DNA of 64,000 nt from Sphingomonas sp. LR60 (GTDB lineage: Bacteria; Pseudomonadota; Alphaproteobacteria; Sphingomonadales; Sphingomonadaceae): contig NZ_JASPFK010000001.1 in the NCBI RefSeq assembly GCF_036855935.1, positions 188,501 to 252,500 on the forward strand. Reading direction: 5' to 3'. The notes beneath the pieces are model-generated. The model saw only the letters and a list, made by a program, of their open reading frames with translations, searched no databases and had not been told where the DNA came from. Positions within the stretch are counted from its first letter, which is position 1; the number at the start of each line of letters is the position of its first letter. Positions 39,756 to 48,628 of this stretch are shown piece by piece. The position numbers were made by a program, and so were the translations under genes.

Positions 39756-42077
39756 TCAGTCGGCTGCCGCCGGAGCGGCCTTGCCCTTCTTCCCCGATTT
39801 CTTGGGCGCCGCGGGTTCGATCGCGAAGGTCAGCGCATTGTCCTTGAGGTTGACCGTCACCTCGCCGCCATGGACCAGCTTGCCGAACAGCAATTCCTCG
39901 GCGAGCGGCTGCTTGATCTTTTCCTGGATCAGGCGGCCCATCGGACGGGCACCATAGAGCTTGTCATAGCCCTTTTCGGTCAGCCACTTCTTCGACTCAT
40001 CGCTCAGCTTGATATGCACGTCGCGGTCGGCGAGCTGCAATTCGAGCTGGAGGATGAACTTGTCGACGACGCGCGCCACCACTTCGGTCGGCAGATAACC
40101 GAACGGCACGATCGCATCGAGCCGGTTGCGGAACTCCGGCGTGAACATCTTCTGCACCGCCTGCTCGTCCTCGCCCTCGCGGGTGAGATTTCCGAAGCCG
40201 ACCGTCTCGCGCGCCATGTCCGACGCGCCGGCATTGGTCGTCATGATGAGGATGACGTTGCGGAAATCGACGGTCTTGCCGTGCTGGTCGGTCAGACGGC
40301 CATTGTCCATGACCTGCAACAGGATGTTGAACAGGTCCGGATGCGCCTTCTCGATCTCGTCGAGCAGCAGCACGCAATGCGGGTTCTGGTCGACCGCGTC
40401 GGTCAACAGGCCGCCCTGGTCGAAGCCGACATAGCCGGGAGGCGCACCGATCAGCCGGCTGACCGAGTGGCGCTCCATATATTCGCTCATGTCGAAACGC
40501 TGGAGCGGGATGCCGAGGATCGTCGAAAGCTGCTTGGCAACCTCGGTTTTGCCGACGCCCGTCGGGCCGGTGAACAGATAATTGCCGATCGGCTTCTCCG
40601 GCTCGCGCAGGCCCGCCCGCGCCAGCTTGATCGCCGACGACAGTTTCTCGATCGCGACGTTCTGCCCGAAGACGACACGCTTCAGATCGGTCTCGAGCGT
40701 CTCGAGTTGCTTCTTGTCGTCGGTCGACACGCTCTTCGGCGGGATCCGCGCCATCGTCGCGATCACCTGTTCGATCTCCTTGGCGGTGATCGTCTTCTTG
40801 CGCTTGTTCGGTGCCACCAGCATCTGCATCGCGCCGACCTCGTCGATCACGTCGATCGCCTTGTCGGGCAGCTTGCGGTCGTTGATGTAGCGCGCCGACA
40901 GTTCCACCGCCGACTTGATCGCCTCGGGCGTGTACTTGACCGAGTGATGCTCCTCGAACGCCGACCGCAGCCCGGCGAGGATCTTGATCGTATCCTCGAT
41001 CGTCGGCTCGTTCACGTCGATCTTCTGGAAGCGCCGCAGCAGCGCGCGGTCCTTCTCGAAGTGGTTGCGGAATTCCTTGTAGGTGGTCGAGCCGATGCAG
41101 CGGATCGTGCCGCCCGACAGCGCGGGCTTGAGGAGGTTCGACGCATCCATCGCGCCGCCGCTGGTCGCGCCAGCGCCGATCACGGTGTGGATTTCGTCGA
41201 TGAACAGCACCGCGTCGGGCAGCTTCTCCAGTTCGTTGACGACTGCCTTCAGCCGCTCTTCGAAGTCGCCGCGATAACGGGTGCCGGCCAGCAGCGCGCC
41301 CATATCGAGCGAATAGATGACCGCAGGCTTCAGCACGTCGGGGACGTCGCCCTCGACGATCTTGCGCGCCAGGCCCTCGGCGATCGCAGTCTTGCCGACG
41401 CCGGGATCGCCGACATAGAGCGGGTTGTTCTTCGAGCGGCGGCAGAGGATCTGGACGGTGCGATCAACCTCGGCCGAGCGCCCGATCAGCGGATCGACCT
41501 TGCCGATCTTGGCCTTCTCGTTGAGGTCGACGGTGAACTGCTTGAGCGCGCTCTCGCCCTTCTTGCCCGGCGCCTCCGCCTTTTCCTTCTTCTCTTCCTC
41601 GGGTGCGCCCTTGGCGCTGGTCGCCTCGGGGGTCGCCGCGCCCTTGCCGACGCCATGGCTGATGAAGCTCACCGCATCCAGCCGGCTCATGTCCTGCTGC
41701 TGGAGGAAATAGACCGCATAGCTCTCGCGTTCGGAGAACAAGGCGACCAGCACGTTGGCGCCGGTCACCTCGTCGCGGCCAGACGACTGGACGTGGAGAA
41801 TCGCGCGCTGCACGACGCGCTGAAACCCGCTGGTGGGCGAGGGATCGGTCGCGGCATCGACCTTGAGCGCGCCCAATTCGGTGTCGAGATAATGCGCGAC
41901 GGTGGTCTTCAACTCGCCCAGGTCGACGCCGCACGAGGACATGACCTGTCCGGCATGTTCGTCGTCGATCAACGCAAGCAACAGATGTTCGAGCGTCGCA
42001 TATTCGTGGCGGCGCGACGAGGCGGCCTCGAGTGCCTTGTGCAGCGTGGTCTCGAGAGCGCTGGCAAATGACGGCAT
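39756..42077 (-). CDS. clpA: ATP-dependent Clp protease ATP-binding subunit ClpA
   Basis: Hexameric AAA+ unfoldase that feeds substrates to ClpP. The 773-residue protein has the double ClpN repeat at the N-terminus and two AAA+ modules, with Walker A motifs GDPGVGKT (about residue 222) and GPTGVGKT (about residue 502). Walker B segments VLFIDEIHT and VLLLDEIEKAH are also seen. A Lys/Glu-rich linker lies at about 145-170. The C-terminal tail is Lys/Ala/Pro-rich. No clpS is adjacent; the upstream neighbour is a small DUF1192 gene on the same strand. Confidence 0.95.
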   Translation of the reverse strand: MPSFASALETTLHKALEAASSRRHEYATLEHLLLALIDDEHAGQVMSSCGVDLGELKTTVAHYLDTELGALKVDAATDPSPTSGFQRVVQRAILHVQSSGRDEVTGANVLVALFSERESYAVYFLQQQDMSRLDAVSFISHGVGKGAATPEATSAKGAPEEEKKEKAEAPGKKGESALKQFTVDLNEKAKIGKVDPLIGRSAEVDRTVQILCRRSKNNPLYVGDPGVGKTAIAEGLARKIVEGDVPDVLKPAVIYSLDMGALLAGTRYRGDFEERLKAVVNELEKLPDAVLFIDEIHTVIGAGATSGGAMDASNLLKPALSGGTIRCIGSTTYKEFRNHFEKDRALLRRFQKIDVNEPTIEDTIKILAGLRSAFEEHHSVKYTPEAIKSAVELSARYINDRKLPDKAIDVIDEVGAMQMLVAPNKRKKTITAKEIEQVIATMARIPPKSVSTDDKKQLETLETDLKRVVFGQNVAIEKLSSAIKLARAGLREPEKPIGNYLFTGPTGVGKTEVAKQLSTILGIPLQRFDMSEYMERHSVSRLIGAPPGYVGFDQGGLLTDAVDQNPHCVLLLDEIEKAHPDLFNILLQVMDNGRLTDQHGKTVDFRNVILIMTTNAGASDMARETVGFGNLTREGEDEQAVQKMFTPEFRNRLDAIVPFGYLPTEVVARVVDKFILQLELQLADRDVHIKLSDESKKWLTEKGYDKLYGARPMGRLIQEKIKQPLAEELLFGKLVHGGEVTVNLKDNALTFAIEPAAPKKSGKKGKAAPAAAD

Positions 42078-42219
42078 CAGGTTACTCCTTGCAGGCCGCG
42101 TGAAGCCACGCGACCCCTTGCCACGAATGTCGTGACGAACAGGCCCCGCATCAAGCGGTTCCGTTCATCACCCTTGCGACCGCGCATCCGGCACCTGTCG
42201 TTCGCCCGATGCGCCGACC

Positions 42220-42426
42220 TTATCTCTTGAATATCGCGTCGGCACTTGCACGATGGTTAACGGCGCCTTCGATCTTTTTACGCGTGCGGGCGACTTCGCC
42301 CTCCAGTGCCTTTACCCGCGCATCAAGCTCCGCGACCGACAGGCGATCGAGATCTTCACGCAGCAACGCGGTCATCGGATCGTCGGGGCGGGCGCCAAGG
42401 ATGTCGTCGAGGTCCACGGGCAGCAT
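42220..42426 (-). CDS. DUF1192 family protein
   Basis: Small protein of about 68 residues from an alphaproteobacterial family without known function. The hallmark pattern is present: an acidic start (VDLDDILG), then LSVAELDARVKALEGEVARTR as a probable coiled coil, and the ending NHRASADAIF(K)R. The start may be the ATG at 42426 or the GTG at 42417. It is divergent from the quinone oxidoreductase gene. Confidence 0.85.
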   Translation of the reverse strand: MLPVDLDDILGARPDDPMTALLREDLDRLSVAELDARVKALEGEVARTRKKIEGAVNHRASADAIFKR

Positions 42427-42428
42427 CG

Positions 42429-42457
42429 TTGACGCTGGGGAACACGGAGTCAATATG
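42429..42457 (+). promoter_or_regulatory. possible promoter of the quinone oxidoreductase gene
   Basis: TTGACG and AATATG are separated by 17 bases, ending 33 bases before the ATG at 42491. This supports that start over the ATG at 42455. Judged by eye only. Confidence 0.35.
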
Positions 42458-42490
42458 ACCGCCGACCGTAAAGCAGGGTTCCGCAACACG

Positions 42491-43491
42491 ATGACCGATG
42501 TCCCCGATACGATGCTGGCGATCGACCCTGCCGAGGCCGGCGGCCCCGAGGTGCTGGTGCCCGTGGTGCGCACCGTTCCGGTGCCGCGCGACGGCGATGT
42601 GCTGGTGCGAGTCGCCGCGGCGGGGGTAAATCGCCCCGACGTGATGCAGCGGCAGGGCTATACCCTCCGCCGCCCGGCGCGCCCTCGGCGCTGGGGCTCG
42701 AGATCGCGGGCGAGGTGGTCGCGGTCGGCGAGGGGGTCGATCCCGAGATGCTGGGGCAACGCGTCTGTGCGCTGATTGCGGGCGGCGGCTATGCCGAATA
42801 CGCGATCGCTCCCGCAGCGCAATGCCTGCCCGTCCCCGACGCGCTGACGCTGGAGGAGGCGGCGGCAATCCCGGAGACCTTGTTCACGGTCTGGACGAAC
42901 CTGTTCGAGCGCGCCTTCGCGGTCGAGGGCGACACGGTGCTGGTCCATGGCGGGACGGGCGGGATCGGGACGATGGCGATCACGCTGGGCAATCTGTTCG
43001 GGCTGGAGGTGATCGTCACCGTCGGCTCGCCCGAGAAGCAGGCGGCGGCGCTACGGCTCGGCGCCGATCATGCCATCGATTACAAGGCGGAGGATTTCGT
43101 CGCGCGGGTCAAGGAGATCACCGGTGGGCGCGGCTGCGCGGCAGTGCTCGACATGGTCGGCGGCGACTATGTCCCGCGAAACCTGCAGTGCCTGGCCGAG
43201 GACGGACGCCATGTTTCGATCGCGGTCCAGCGCGGTGCGTCGGCAACGGTGCCGTTGTTCGAGATCATGAAGCGTCGGCTGACGCTGACCGGGTCCACGC
43301 TGCGCGCGCGCGATGCGGGGTTCAAGGCGCTGGTGACGGAAGAAATCGCACGGACCGTCTGGCCGTTCGCGGCGGCGGGGAAGCTGAAGCCGGTGATGGA
43401 TCGCAGCTTCCCCTTCGCGCAGGCGGCGGATGCGCACCGGCGGATGGACGAGGGCAGCCATGTCGGGAAGATCGTGCTGACGATGGGGTGA
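42491..43491 (+). pseudogene. NAD(P)H-quinone oxidoreductase (zinc-free MDR), frameshifted
   Basis: Medium-chain reductase of the PIG3/QorA-like type. The N-terminal part runs to RQGYT in one frame. The remainder (ALGLEIAGEVVAVGEGVDP, VHGGTGGIGTMAI as the NADPH-binding loop, DMVGGDYVPRNLQ) runs in another. Adding one C at 42663-42665 restores QGYTPPPPGAPSALGLE and a protein of about 333 residues. Zinc-binding residues of true alcohol dehydrogenases are not present. Convergent with an amidohydrolase gene, with a hairpin repeat between them. Confidence 0.85.
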
Positions 43492-43507
43492 GGGGGTTCT
43501 TCTCGAC

Positions 43508-43601
43508 CGTCATTCCCGCGCAGGCGGGAATCCAGAACCTCCGACGTGCCGGCACTTGCGAGGACCTGCGCGTCTGGATTCCCGCCTGCGCGGGGATGAC
43601 G
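43508..43601. repeat. hairpin repeat, family with CGTCATTCCCGCG ends
   Basis: Near-identical to the copy at 30981-31074, with perfectly complementary outer arms and a centre including AACCTCCGACGT. It lies between convergent genes. Confidence 0.8.
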
Positions 43602-43636
43602 GAAGTAGGTGGCGGGGCGTGGTGCCCCGCCGCCAC

Positions 43637-44932
43637 TCACCGCCGCTCGTACGCCTTGGGCAGCGCGCCCTCGGTCGGCGTCAGATAGCGGTCGCGCAAC
43701 TCGGTCTGGCGCGAGCGCATCGGCTGCGACACGCCATCGATCCACGTTGCCACCGGAACCGACGACAGTTCCAGCGGATCGCCGTCCCAGATCACCACGT
43801 CCGCACGTCGCCCGGCACGAAGCGAGCCGATCTCGCCGCCCATGCCGATCGCCTCGGCCGGGCCGCTGGTGATCGAGGCGAACGCCTTCCCCCAATCGAG
43901 CCCGGTCGCGCCGGGAATGCGGGCGATCGCGACGAGATTGCCCGCGAACTGCCGCAGGACATGGTCGCCCCCGGATGCACCGGTCGATGCCAGCGCCACC
44001 GACACCCCGGCGGCGCGCATCCGCCCGACGTTCGACTCGGTCGCTGCCAGATTCTCGAATTGCGCAGGCAGATCGGCAAGCGCCGCCGCGATCACCGGCA
44101 CCTTTGCCGCCGCGATCTCCTTTGCGACCAGCCAGCCCTCGGTCACGCCGACCAGCACCAGCCTGAGCTTCGGATAGTCGCGCGGCAGTGCCAGCACGTT
44201 GCGGATGTCCGCGGCGCGCTCGACATGGACCAGCAGTGGCACCTGCCCGTCGAGCACGCGCAGCAGCGCCTCGGCATCGGCGCGCGTCACCAGCGCGTCG
44301 CGCGAGCGGCCGTCGAAGGCGGCGGGGTTGCGGCGGAAGTCCTGCGCCTGCGCGAAGGCATCGCGGAGCAGCGCATAGGCCGCCGGACGACTGCCCCCCG
44401 CCAGCCGCCCGCCGCCCTCGCCCAATTCGACGAACTGGAAGGCGCGCGGCCGCGTGACCGCATCCGGATCGGCGCCCAGGTCGATGATCGCGCCCTGGCC
44501 GGCGAAGATCGAGCCTTCCGCACTTGGCGTGACGATCGCGCGGGTCACGCCGCCCAGCCGCTCGTTGGCGACCTTCACCGCCGCCGGATTGACCCCCAGC
44601 GACACGTCGATCGCGGCCTTGAACGGCGAGTTGCGCGCGCCGGTATCGTTGCTTTCCTGCACGCCATCGGCATCGACCAGCGAGATGTCGGTCAGCGCCG
44701 ATACGACGCCCGCAGACACCCATTTGCCCGCCGCGTCGATCACCTGCGCGCCGGCGGGCACCGCGACGCCGCGGCCGGCGGCGACGATCCGCCCGTTCGC
44801 GATCACGACCGTGCCACCCTCGATCGGCGCGGAGCCGTCGCCGATCGCGACCGTCCCACCGGCGATCGCGACCGTTTGCGCGGCTGCGGGAGTCGCCAGC
44901 ATCGTGGCGAGGAGCAGGAGCGCGCGCTTCAC
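43637..44932 (-). CDS. amidohydrolase-family protein with degenerate metal site
   Basis: Predicted periplasmic protein of 431 residues. It has a signal peptide (about 1-18, ATPAAAQ) and an amidohydrolase/imidazolonepropionase-like fold with the composite N- and C-terminal beta-sandwich (GTVVIANGRIVAAG; GRRADVVIWDGDPLE). Where active members have HxH after the first strand, this one reads VSALTDISLVD, and the usual late Asp region reads ALASTGASGG. One His remains in LVHVERAAD. It may therefore be non-catalytic or bind no metal. Overlaps the upstream amidohydrolase (ATGA), so both proteins are made together. Confidence 0.8.
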   Translation of the reverse strand: MKRALLLLATMLATPAAAQTVAIAGGTVAIGDGSAPIEGGTVVIANGRIVAAGRGVAVPAGAQVIDAAGKWVSAGVVSALTDISLVDADGVQESNDTGARNSPFKAAIDVSLGVNPAAVKVANERLGGVTRAIVTPSAEGSIFAGQGAIIDLGADPDAVTRPRAFQFVELGEGGGRLAGGSRPAAYALLRDAFAQAQDFRRNPAAFDGRSRDALVTRADAEALLRVLDGQVPLLVHVERAADIRNVLALPRDYPKLRLVLVGVTEGWLVAKEIAAAKVPVIAAALADLPAQFENLAATESNVGRMRAAGVSVALASTGASGGDHVLRQFAGNLVAIARIPGATGLDWGKAFASITSGPAEAIGMGGEIGSLRAGRRADVVIWDGDPLELSSVPVATWIDGVSQPMRSRQTELRDRYLTPTEGALPKAYERR

Positions 44933-46350
44933 TTGACGTCTCCCGAGCCGGGCTGGCCGAGTTCGAAGTCGCTCACCGGGCGACGTTTCGGATCATTGGC
45001 ATCGTAGAGCAAAGCGCCGTCGACCCAGACCTTCTCGGGCCGGGTGTAGACGCTGAACGGGTTGCCGTTCCACAGCACCACGTCGGCCATCTTGCCCGGC
45101 TTCAGGCTGCCGGTCTGCGCGTCGATGCCGAGCGCCTTGGCAGGCCCGAGCGACAGCCACTTCCACGCGGCCGCGTCGCTGATCTGGATGCCCGAGTGGC
45201 GCGCCGACGACAGCACCTTGGCAACTTCCTGATTGAGCCGCTGGATGCCGTTCTCGTCGTCGGAATGGATCATCGCGCACGCGCCGGCATTCTCGAGGAT
45301 CGCGAGGTTCTCGCCGATCCCGTCATAGCTTTCCATCTTGAAGCCGTACCAATCGGCCCATACCGCCGCGCAGGTACCGCTTGCCTTCAAGAGGTCGGCG
45401 ATCTTGTACGCCTCGACCGCATGGTGGAAGGCGGTGACGTGGTATCCGAACTCCTTGGCCATATCGAGGACGATCGCCATCTCGTCGGCGCGATAGCAAT
45501 GGTTCTGGACCATGATCTCGCCCGATAGAACGCCGCGCAAAGTGTCCATGCCGATGTCGCGATCGGGGGCGTCGCCGCCCTCGGCCTCGTACTTGTCCCA
45601 TTTGCGCTTGTAGGCGACCGCCTTCGCCCAGGTCTGGCGATCGACCGCGACATTGCCCATCCGTGTCGACGGCTCGCGGTTCTTGCTGCCGTAGACACGC
45701 TTGGGGTTTTCGCCGCACGCCATCTTCAGGCCGTAAGGCGCGCCGGGAAACTTCATCGCCTGCATCGTGCGGGCGTAGACGTTCTTGAGCACCACGCTGC
45801 GCCCGCCCATCAGATTGGCCGAGCCGGGCAGGATCTGAAGCGTCGTGACGCCGCCGTTCGCCAGCGCGCGGCCGAAGCCGGGGTCCTGTGGCCAGACGCT
45901 ATGTTCGGCCCAGACGTCGGCGGTGATCGGCGCGGTCGCTTCGTTGCCGTCCGAATGCGCCTGCACCGAGGGTGTCGGATAGTCGCCGAGGTGGCTGTGG
46001 ATGTCGACGATGCCGGGCGTCACGTACTTGCCCTCTCCGTCGATCACCGTCGCGCCGGCCGGGGAGTCGAGCGTTTGTCCGACCGCGACCACTTTGCCGT
46101 CCGCGAACAATATTGCACCGCCATCGATCCGGTTGCCCTCACCATCGAACACCGTGACGTTGCGCAAGAGCGTCGGCGCGCCGGGATAGGCGCGATAGGT
46201 CGAGGGATAAGGATCGCGCGCGTAACGAATCGGCGGCGCCTTCTTCGTGGCCGATGCGGGCTTTTCGGAAGTGGTCGTCGCACAGGCTGAAAGCGGCAGC
46301 GCCAGCAACGCTGCCGACAGCAGAGCGCGTCGTGCGCGGTTCGAATTCAT
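44929..46350 (-). CDS. amidohydrolase, predicted lipoprotein
   Basis: Exported metal-dependent hydrolase of 473 residues. The lipobox is SACATT, with Cys at about residue 23. The metal motif HSHLGD is present, together with VQNHCYRADEM, VTAFHHAVEAYK and the late IHSDDE, so the active site looks whole. Substrates of such envelope amidohydrolases (peptides, cyclic amides) cannot be deduced. It is followed directly, with ATGA overlap, by a paralogue that has lost the HxH pair. Confidence 0.83.
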   Translation of the reverse strand: MNSNRARRALLSAALLALPLSACATTTSEKPASATKKAPPIRYARDPYPSTYRAYPGAPTLLRNVTVFDGEGNRIDGGAILFADGKVVAVGQTLDSPAGATVIDGEGKYVTPGIVDIHSHLGDYPTPSVQAHSDGNEATAPITADVWAEHSVWPQDPGFGRALANGGVTTLQILPGSANLMGGRSVVLKNVYARTMQAMKFPGAPYGLKMACGENPKRVYGSKNREPSTRMGNVAVDRQTWAKAVAYKRKWDKYEAEGGDAPDRDIGMDTLRGVLSGEIMVQNHCYRADEMAIVLDMAKEFGYHVTAFHHAVEAYKIADLLKASGTCAAVWADWYGFKMESYDGIGENLAILENAGACAMIHSDDENGIQRLNQEVAKVLSSARHSGIQISDAAAWKWLSLGPAKALGIDAQTGSLKPGKMADVVLWNGNPFSVYTRPEKVWVDGALLYDANDPKRRPVSDFELGQPGSGDVK

Positions 46351-46519
46351 CGCGAGGCCCCTTTTTATTCATTTTTTCTTGTCCCGATCATGGACGCGGT
46401 CTTGCGCTGCGGTCAAGCGACACCCGTGCCATTCGCGAGCAAAGCGCAGGGGATAAAAGGTTCCCAACCGATATTTACTGTCGCAAATACTTGTATGTTG
46501 ATTTCATTTGCCCGGCGCG

Positions 46520-46548
46520 TTGACCTGTCCGGAAACGCTGTCTAGGGC
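46520..46548 (+). promoter_or_regulatory. candidate mucR promoter
   Basis: TTGACC, a 17-base spacer and TAGGGC, ending 26 bases before the mucR ATG. The same arrangement (TTGACT-N17-TAGGCG) precedes rpmJ at 57928. The preceding 150 bases are clearly richer in A+T than their surroundings. Confidence 0.5.
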
Positions 46549-46574
46549 GAGCTATGTAAATAAGGGAGCATCCC

Positions 46575-47081
46575 ATGTCCGAAGATACGATGACCGCCAA
46601 TGCAGTTGAGCTTGCCACCGAACTGACCATCGCATGGCTCGCCAATCCCAACACCCGCGCTTCGGGCGAGGATGTGCCGGCATTTCTGCGCACGATGCAT
46701 GATGCGGTGACGAACCTGTCGTCGTCGACTGCACCGTCGGCGCCGGAAGAGCCCGCCGCAGAATATACGCCGGCGGTATCGGTGCGGAAGTCGCTTGCGT
46801 CGAAGGATCATCTGATCTCGCTGATCGACGGCAAGCCTTACAAGACACTGCGTCGCCATCTGGCCGGCCATGGCCTTACCCCGGACGACTATCGTCAGCG
46901 TTACGGCCTGAAGCCCGACTATCCGATGGTCGCCGAAAGCTACTCGGAAGCGCGCCGTGACATGGCCAAGAAGATCGGCCTCGGCCGCAAGCCTGGCGCA
47001 CGCCGCGGCGAGGCTGCCGCTGCCGCCGAGCCGACGACCGGTGGGCGTGGCCGCCGTAAGGCCGCTCAGGCGGACGGCTGA
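46575..47081 (+). CDS. MucR/Ros-family transcriptional regulator
   Basis: Nucleoid-associated regulator of 168 residues. The N-terminal oligomerisation part (TANAVELATELTIAWLAN) is followed by the MucR DNA-binding domain (SLIDGKPYKTLRRHLAGHGLTPDDYRQRYGL, DYPMVAESYSEARRDMAKKIGLG), here at about residues 80-135. The first zinc-ligand Cys of the Ros zinc finger is Ser here, so zinc binding looks lost. The tail is Ala/Gly/Arg-rich. AGGGAG precedes the ATG. MucR proteins prefer A+T-rich DNA, and the upstream gap is A+T-rich, which would fit autoregulation. Confidence 0.9.
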   Translation: MSEDTMTANAVELATELTIAWLANPNTRASGEDVPAFLRTMHDAVTNLSSSTAPSAPEEPAAEYTPAVSVRKSLASKDHLISLIDGKPYKTLRRHLAGHGLTPDDYRQRYGLKPDYPMVAESYSEARRDMAKKIGLGRKPGARRGEAAAAAEPTTGGRGRRKAAQADG

Positions 47082-47109
47082 TCGCCCGAAACGCACGGGC
47101 GTCACGCCG

Positions 47110-47967
47110 ATGTCGATCGTCGATCCGATGATCGCACCGGCGGTTGACCGCGCCCGTGCGTCGCTCGCGCAGGCCTTGCGCGATATGGTGGGCAGCGGCG
47201 AGCTGGACCTCGCCCGCCCGCCCGGCGACCGCGGACTGATCGCCGACACTTCGCCCGCTTGGCGGGTGCATGGCGATTTCTCCGCGATGATGATCGGCGG
47301 CATTTCCGCCTTGCTGGTACAAATGTTGCATCCCGGCGCCCTCGCGGGGGTCTGGGATAACAGCGACTTTCGCCGCGATCGGCTCGGTCGCTTGCGACGC
47401 ACCGCGCAATTCATCGCCGTCACCACTTACGGTCCGACCGACCTGGCCGAGCGTACGATCGCGCATGTCCGCATGATCCACGACCGTATTCACGGGCAAT
47501 TGCCGGACGGAACGCGCTATGACGCCAATGATCCGGTACTGTTGACTTGGGTGCATGTCGCCGAGACCGACAGCTTCCTGCGCGGCTATCTCCGCTACCG
47601 GGATGCAACCTTATCTCCCGTCGATCAGGACCAATATGTCGCCGATGTCGCGATCGTCGCGGAGCGGCTGGGCGCGCGCGACGTGCCGCGATCGCGTGCC
47701 GACATCGCCGCTTACTATCGCGCCGTCCGCCCGCACTTGCGTGGCGACCACCGCGTGCACGAAGTCGCCGATGCGTTGCTTGCTCCTGGTCCTGATCGTG
47801 CGCAGGCTGCCGGATTGGCGGTAGCGGCGGCGGCGGCGCTCGATCTGCTCCCGGACTGGGCGGCGGCGCTACATGATCGCCGCCCGCCGCCACTCGTTCG
47901 GCCGGCGATCCGGGCTGGGGCGGACGGAATGAGCCGCGTGCTGCGCTGGGCATTGCGCGCGCCCTGA
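47110..47967 (+). CDS. oxygenase MpaB family protein (DUF2236)
   Basis: Protein of 285 residues from the DUF2236 family, which includes latex-clearing (rubber) oxygenase-like and MpaB proteins. Conserved elements include GDFSAMMIGGISALLVQMLHPGALAGVWDNSDFR, the invariant TYG segment, and VLLTWVHVAETDSFLRGY with the conserved His. Function in bacteria such as this one is unknown. The ATG at 47110 (MSIVDPM) is chosen; the frame is open further upstream through mucR. Confidence 0.8.
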   Translation: MSIVDPMIAPAVDRARASLAQALRDMVGSGELDLARPPGDRGLIADTSPAWRVHGDFSAMMIGGISALLVQMLHPGALAGVWDNSDFRRDRLGRLRRTAQFIAVTTYGPTDLAERTIAHVRMIHDRIHGQLPDGTRYDANDPVLLTWVHVAETDSFLRGYLRYRDATLSPVDQDQYVADVAIVAERLGARDVPRSRADIAAYYRAVRPHLRGDHRVHEVADALLAPGPDRAQAAGLAVAAAAALDLLPDWAAALHDRRPPPLVRPAIRAGADGMSRVLRWALRAP

Positions 47968-48013
47968 ACCGTTCGGCATGATCGCTCGTTCTTCGAGGAA
48001 AGGAGCCGGGACG

Positions 48014-48445
48014 ATGCCGCTGACCACCGATACCGAGATCAAGACGTTGCTCGAAGAGGTGCGCACGATCGCACTGGTCGGGGCGTCCGATCGTCCGACG
48101 CGGCCGTCGAACGGCGTCATGGCGACCTTGCAGGGGCATGGCTATCGCGTGATCCCGGTCAATCCGCAGATCACAGGTACGCATATCCACGGCGAGTTCG
48201 TGTTCCGCAATCTCGAACAGCTCGGCGACCCGATCGACATGGTCGATATCTTCCGCCGCTCCTCGGAGGCCGGCGCGGTGGTCGATCAGGCGATCGCGAT
48301 CGGGGCGAAGGCAGTGTGGCTGCAACTCGGCGTCATCGACGAGGCCGCGGCCGCACGTGCCGAGGCAGCGGGGTTGAAGGTGGTCATGGATCGCTGTCCG
48401 GCGATCGAGATCCCGCGGCTGGGCGTGGATCCGGTGGGCGCCTGA
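48014..48445 (+). CDS. CoA-binding domain protein (YccU-like)
   Basis: Rossmann-fold protein of 143 residues, compatible with the CoA-binding family. The nucleotide-binding segment TIALVGASDRPTRPS, the RVIPVNPQ turn, MVDIFRRSSEAG and the late KAVWLQLGVIDEAA are standard, as is the MDRCPAIE end. Ligand and role are not established. An AGGAG site eight bases ahead supports the ATG at 48014. Confidence 0.87.
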   Translation: MPLTTDTEIKTLLEEVRTIALVGASDRPTRPSNGVMATLQGHGYRVIPVNPQITGTHIHGEFVFRNLEQLGDPIDMVDIFRRSSEAGAVVDQAIAIGAKAVWLQLGVIDEAAAARAEAAGLKVVMDRCPAIEIPRLGVDPVGA

Positions 48446-48459
48446 GCCCAATTCCTAAC

Positions 48460-48553
48460 CGTCATTCCCGCGGAGGCAGGAATCCAGAACCTCTGACGTC
48501 TCGCCTTTATCGACAAGCCTGCGCGTCTGGATTCTCGCCTTCGCGGGAATGAC
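48460..48553. repeat. hairpin repeat, family with CGTCATTCCCGCG ends
   Basis: Third copy, with slightly diverged arms (CGGAGGCAGG at the left, TCTCGCCTTCGCGGG at the right), between two same-strand genes. Confidence 0.78.
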
Positions 48554-48628
48554 GAAAGAGGGTGTGGACCCTCCCCAACACTCGTCGCACCTGTTACATT
48601 CCTCCCCAAGAGATAAGAAGGGGAGCCC

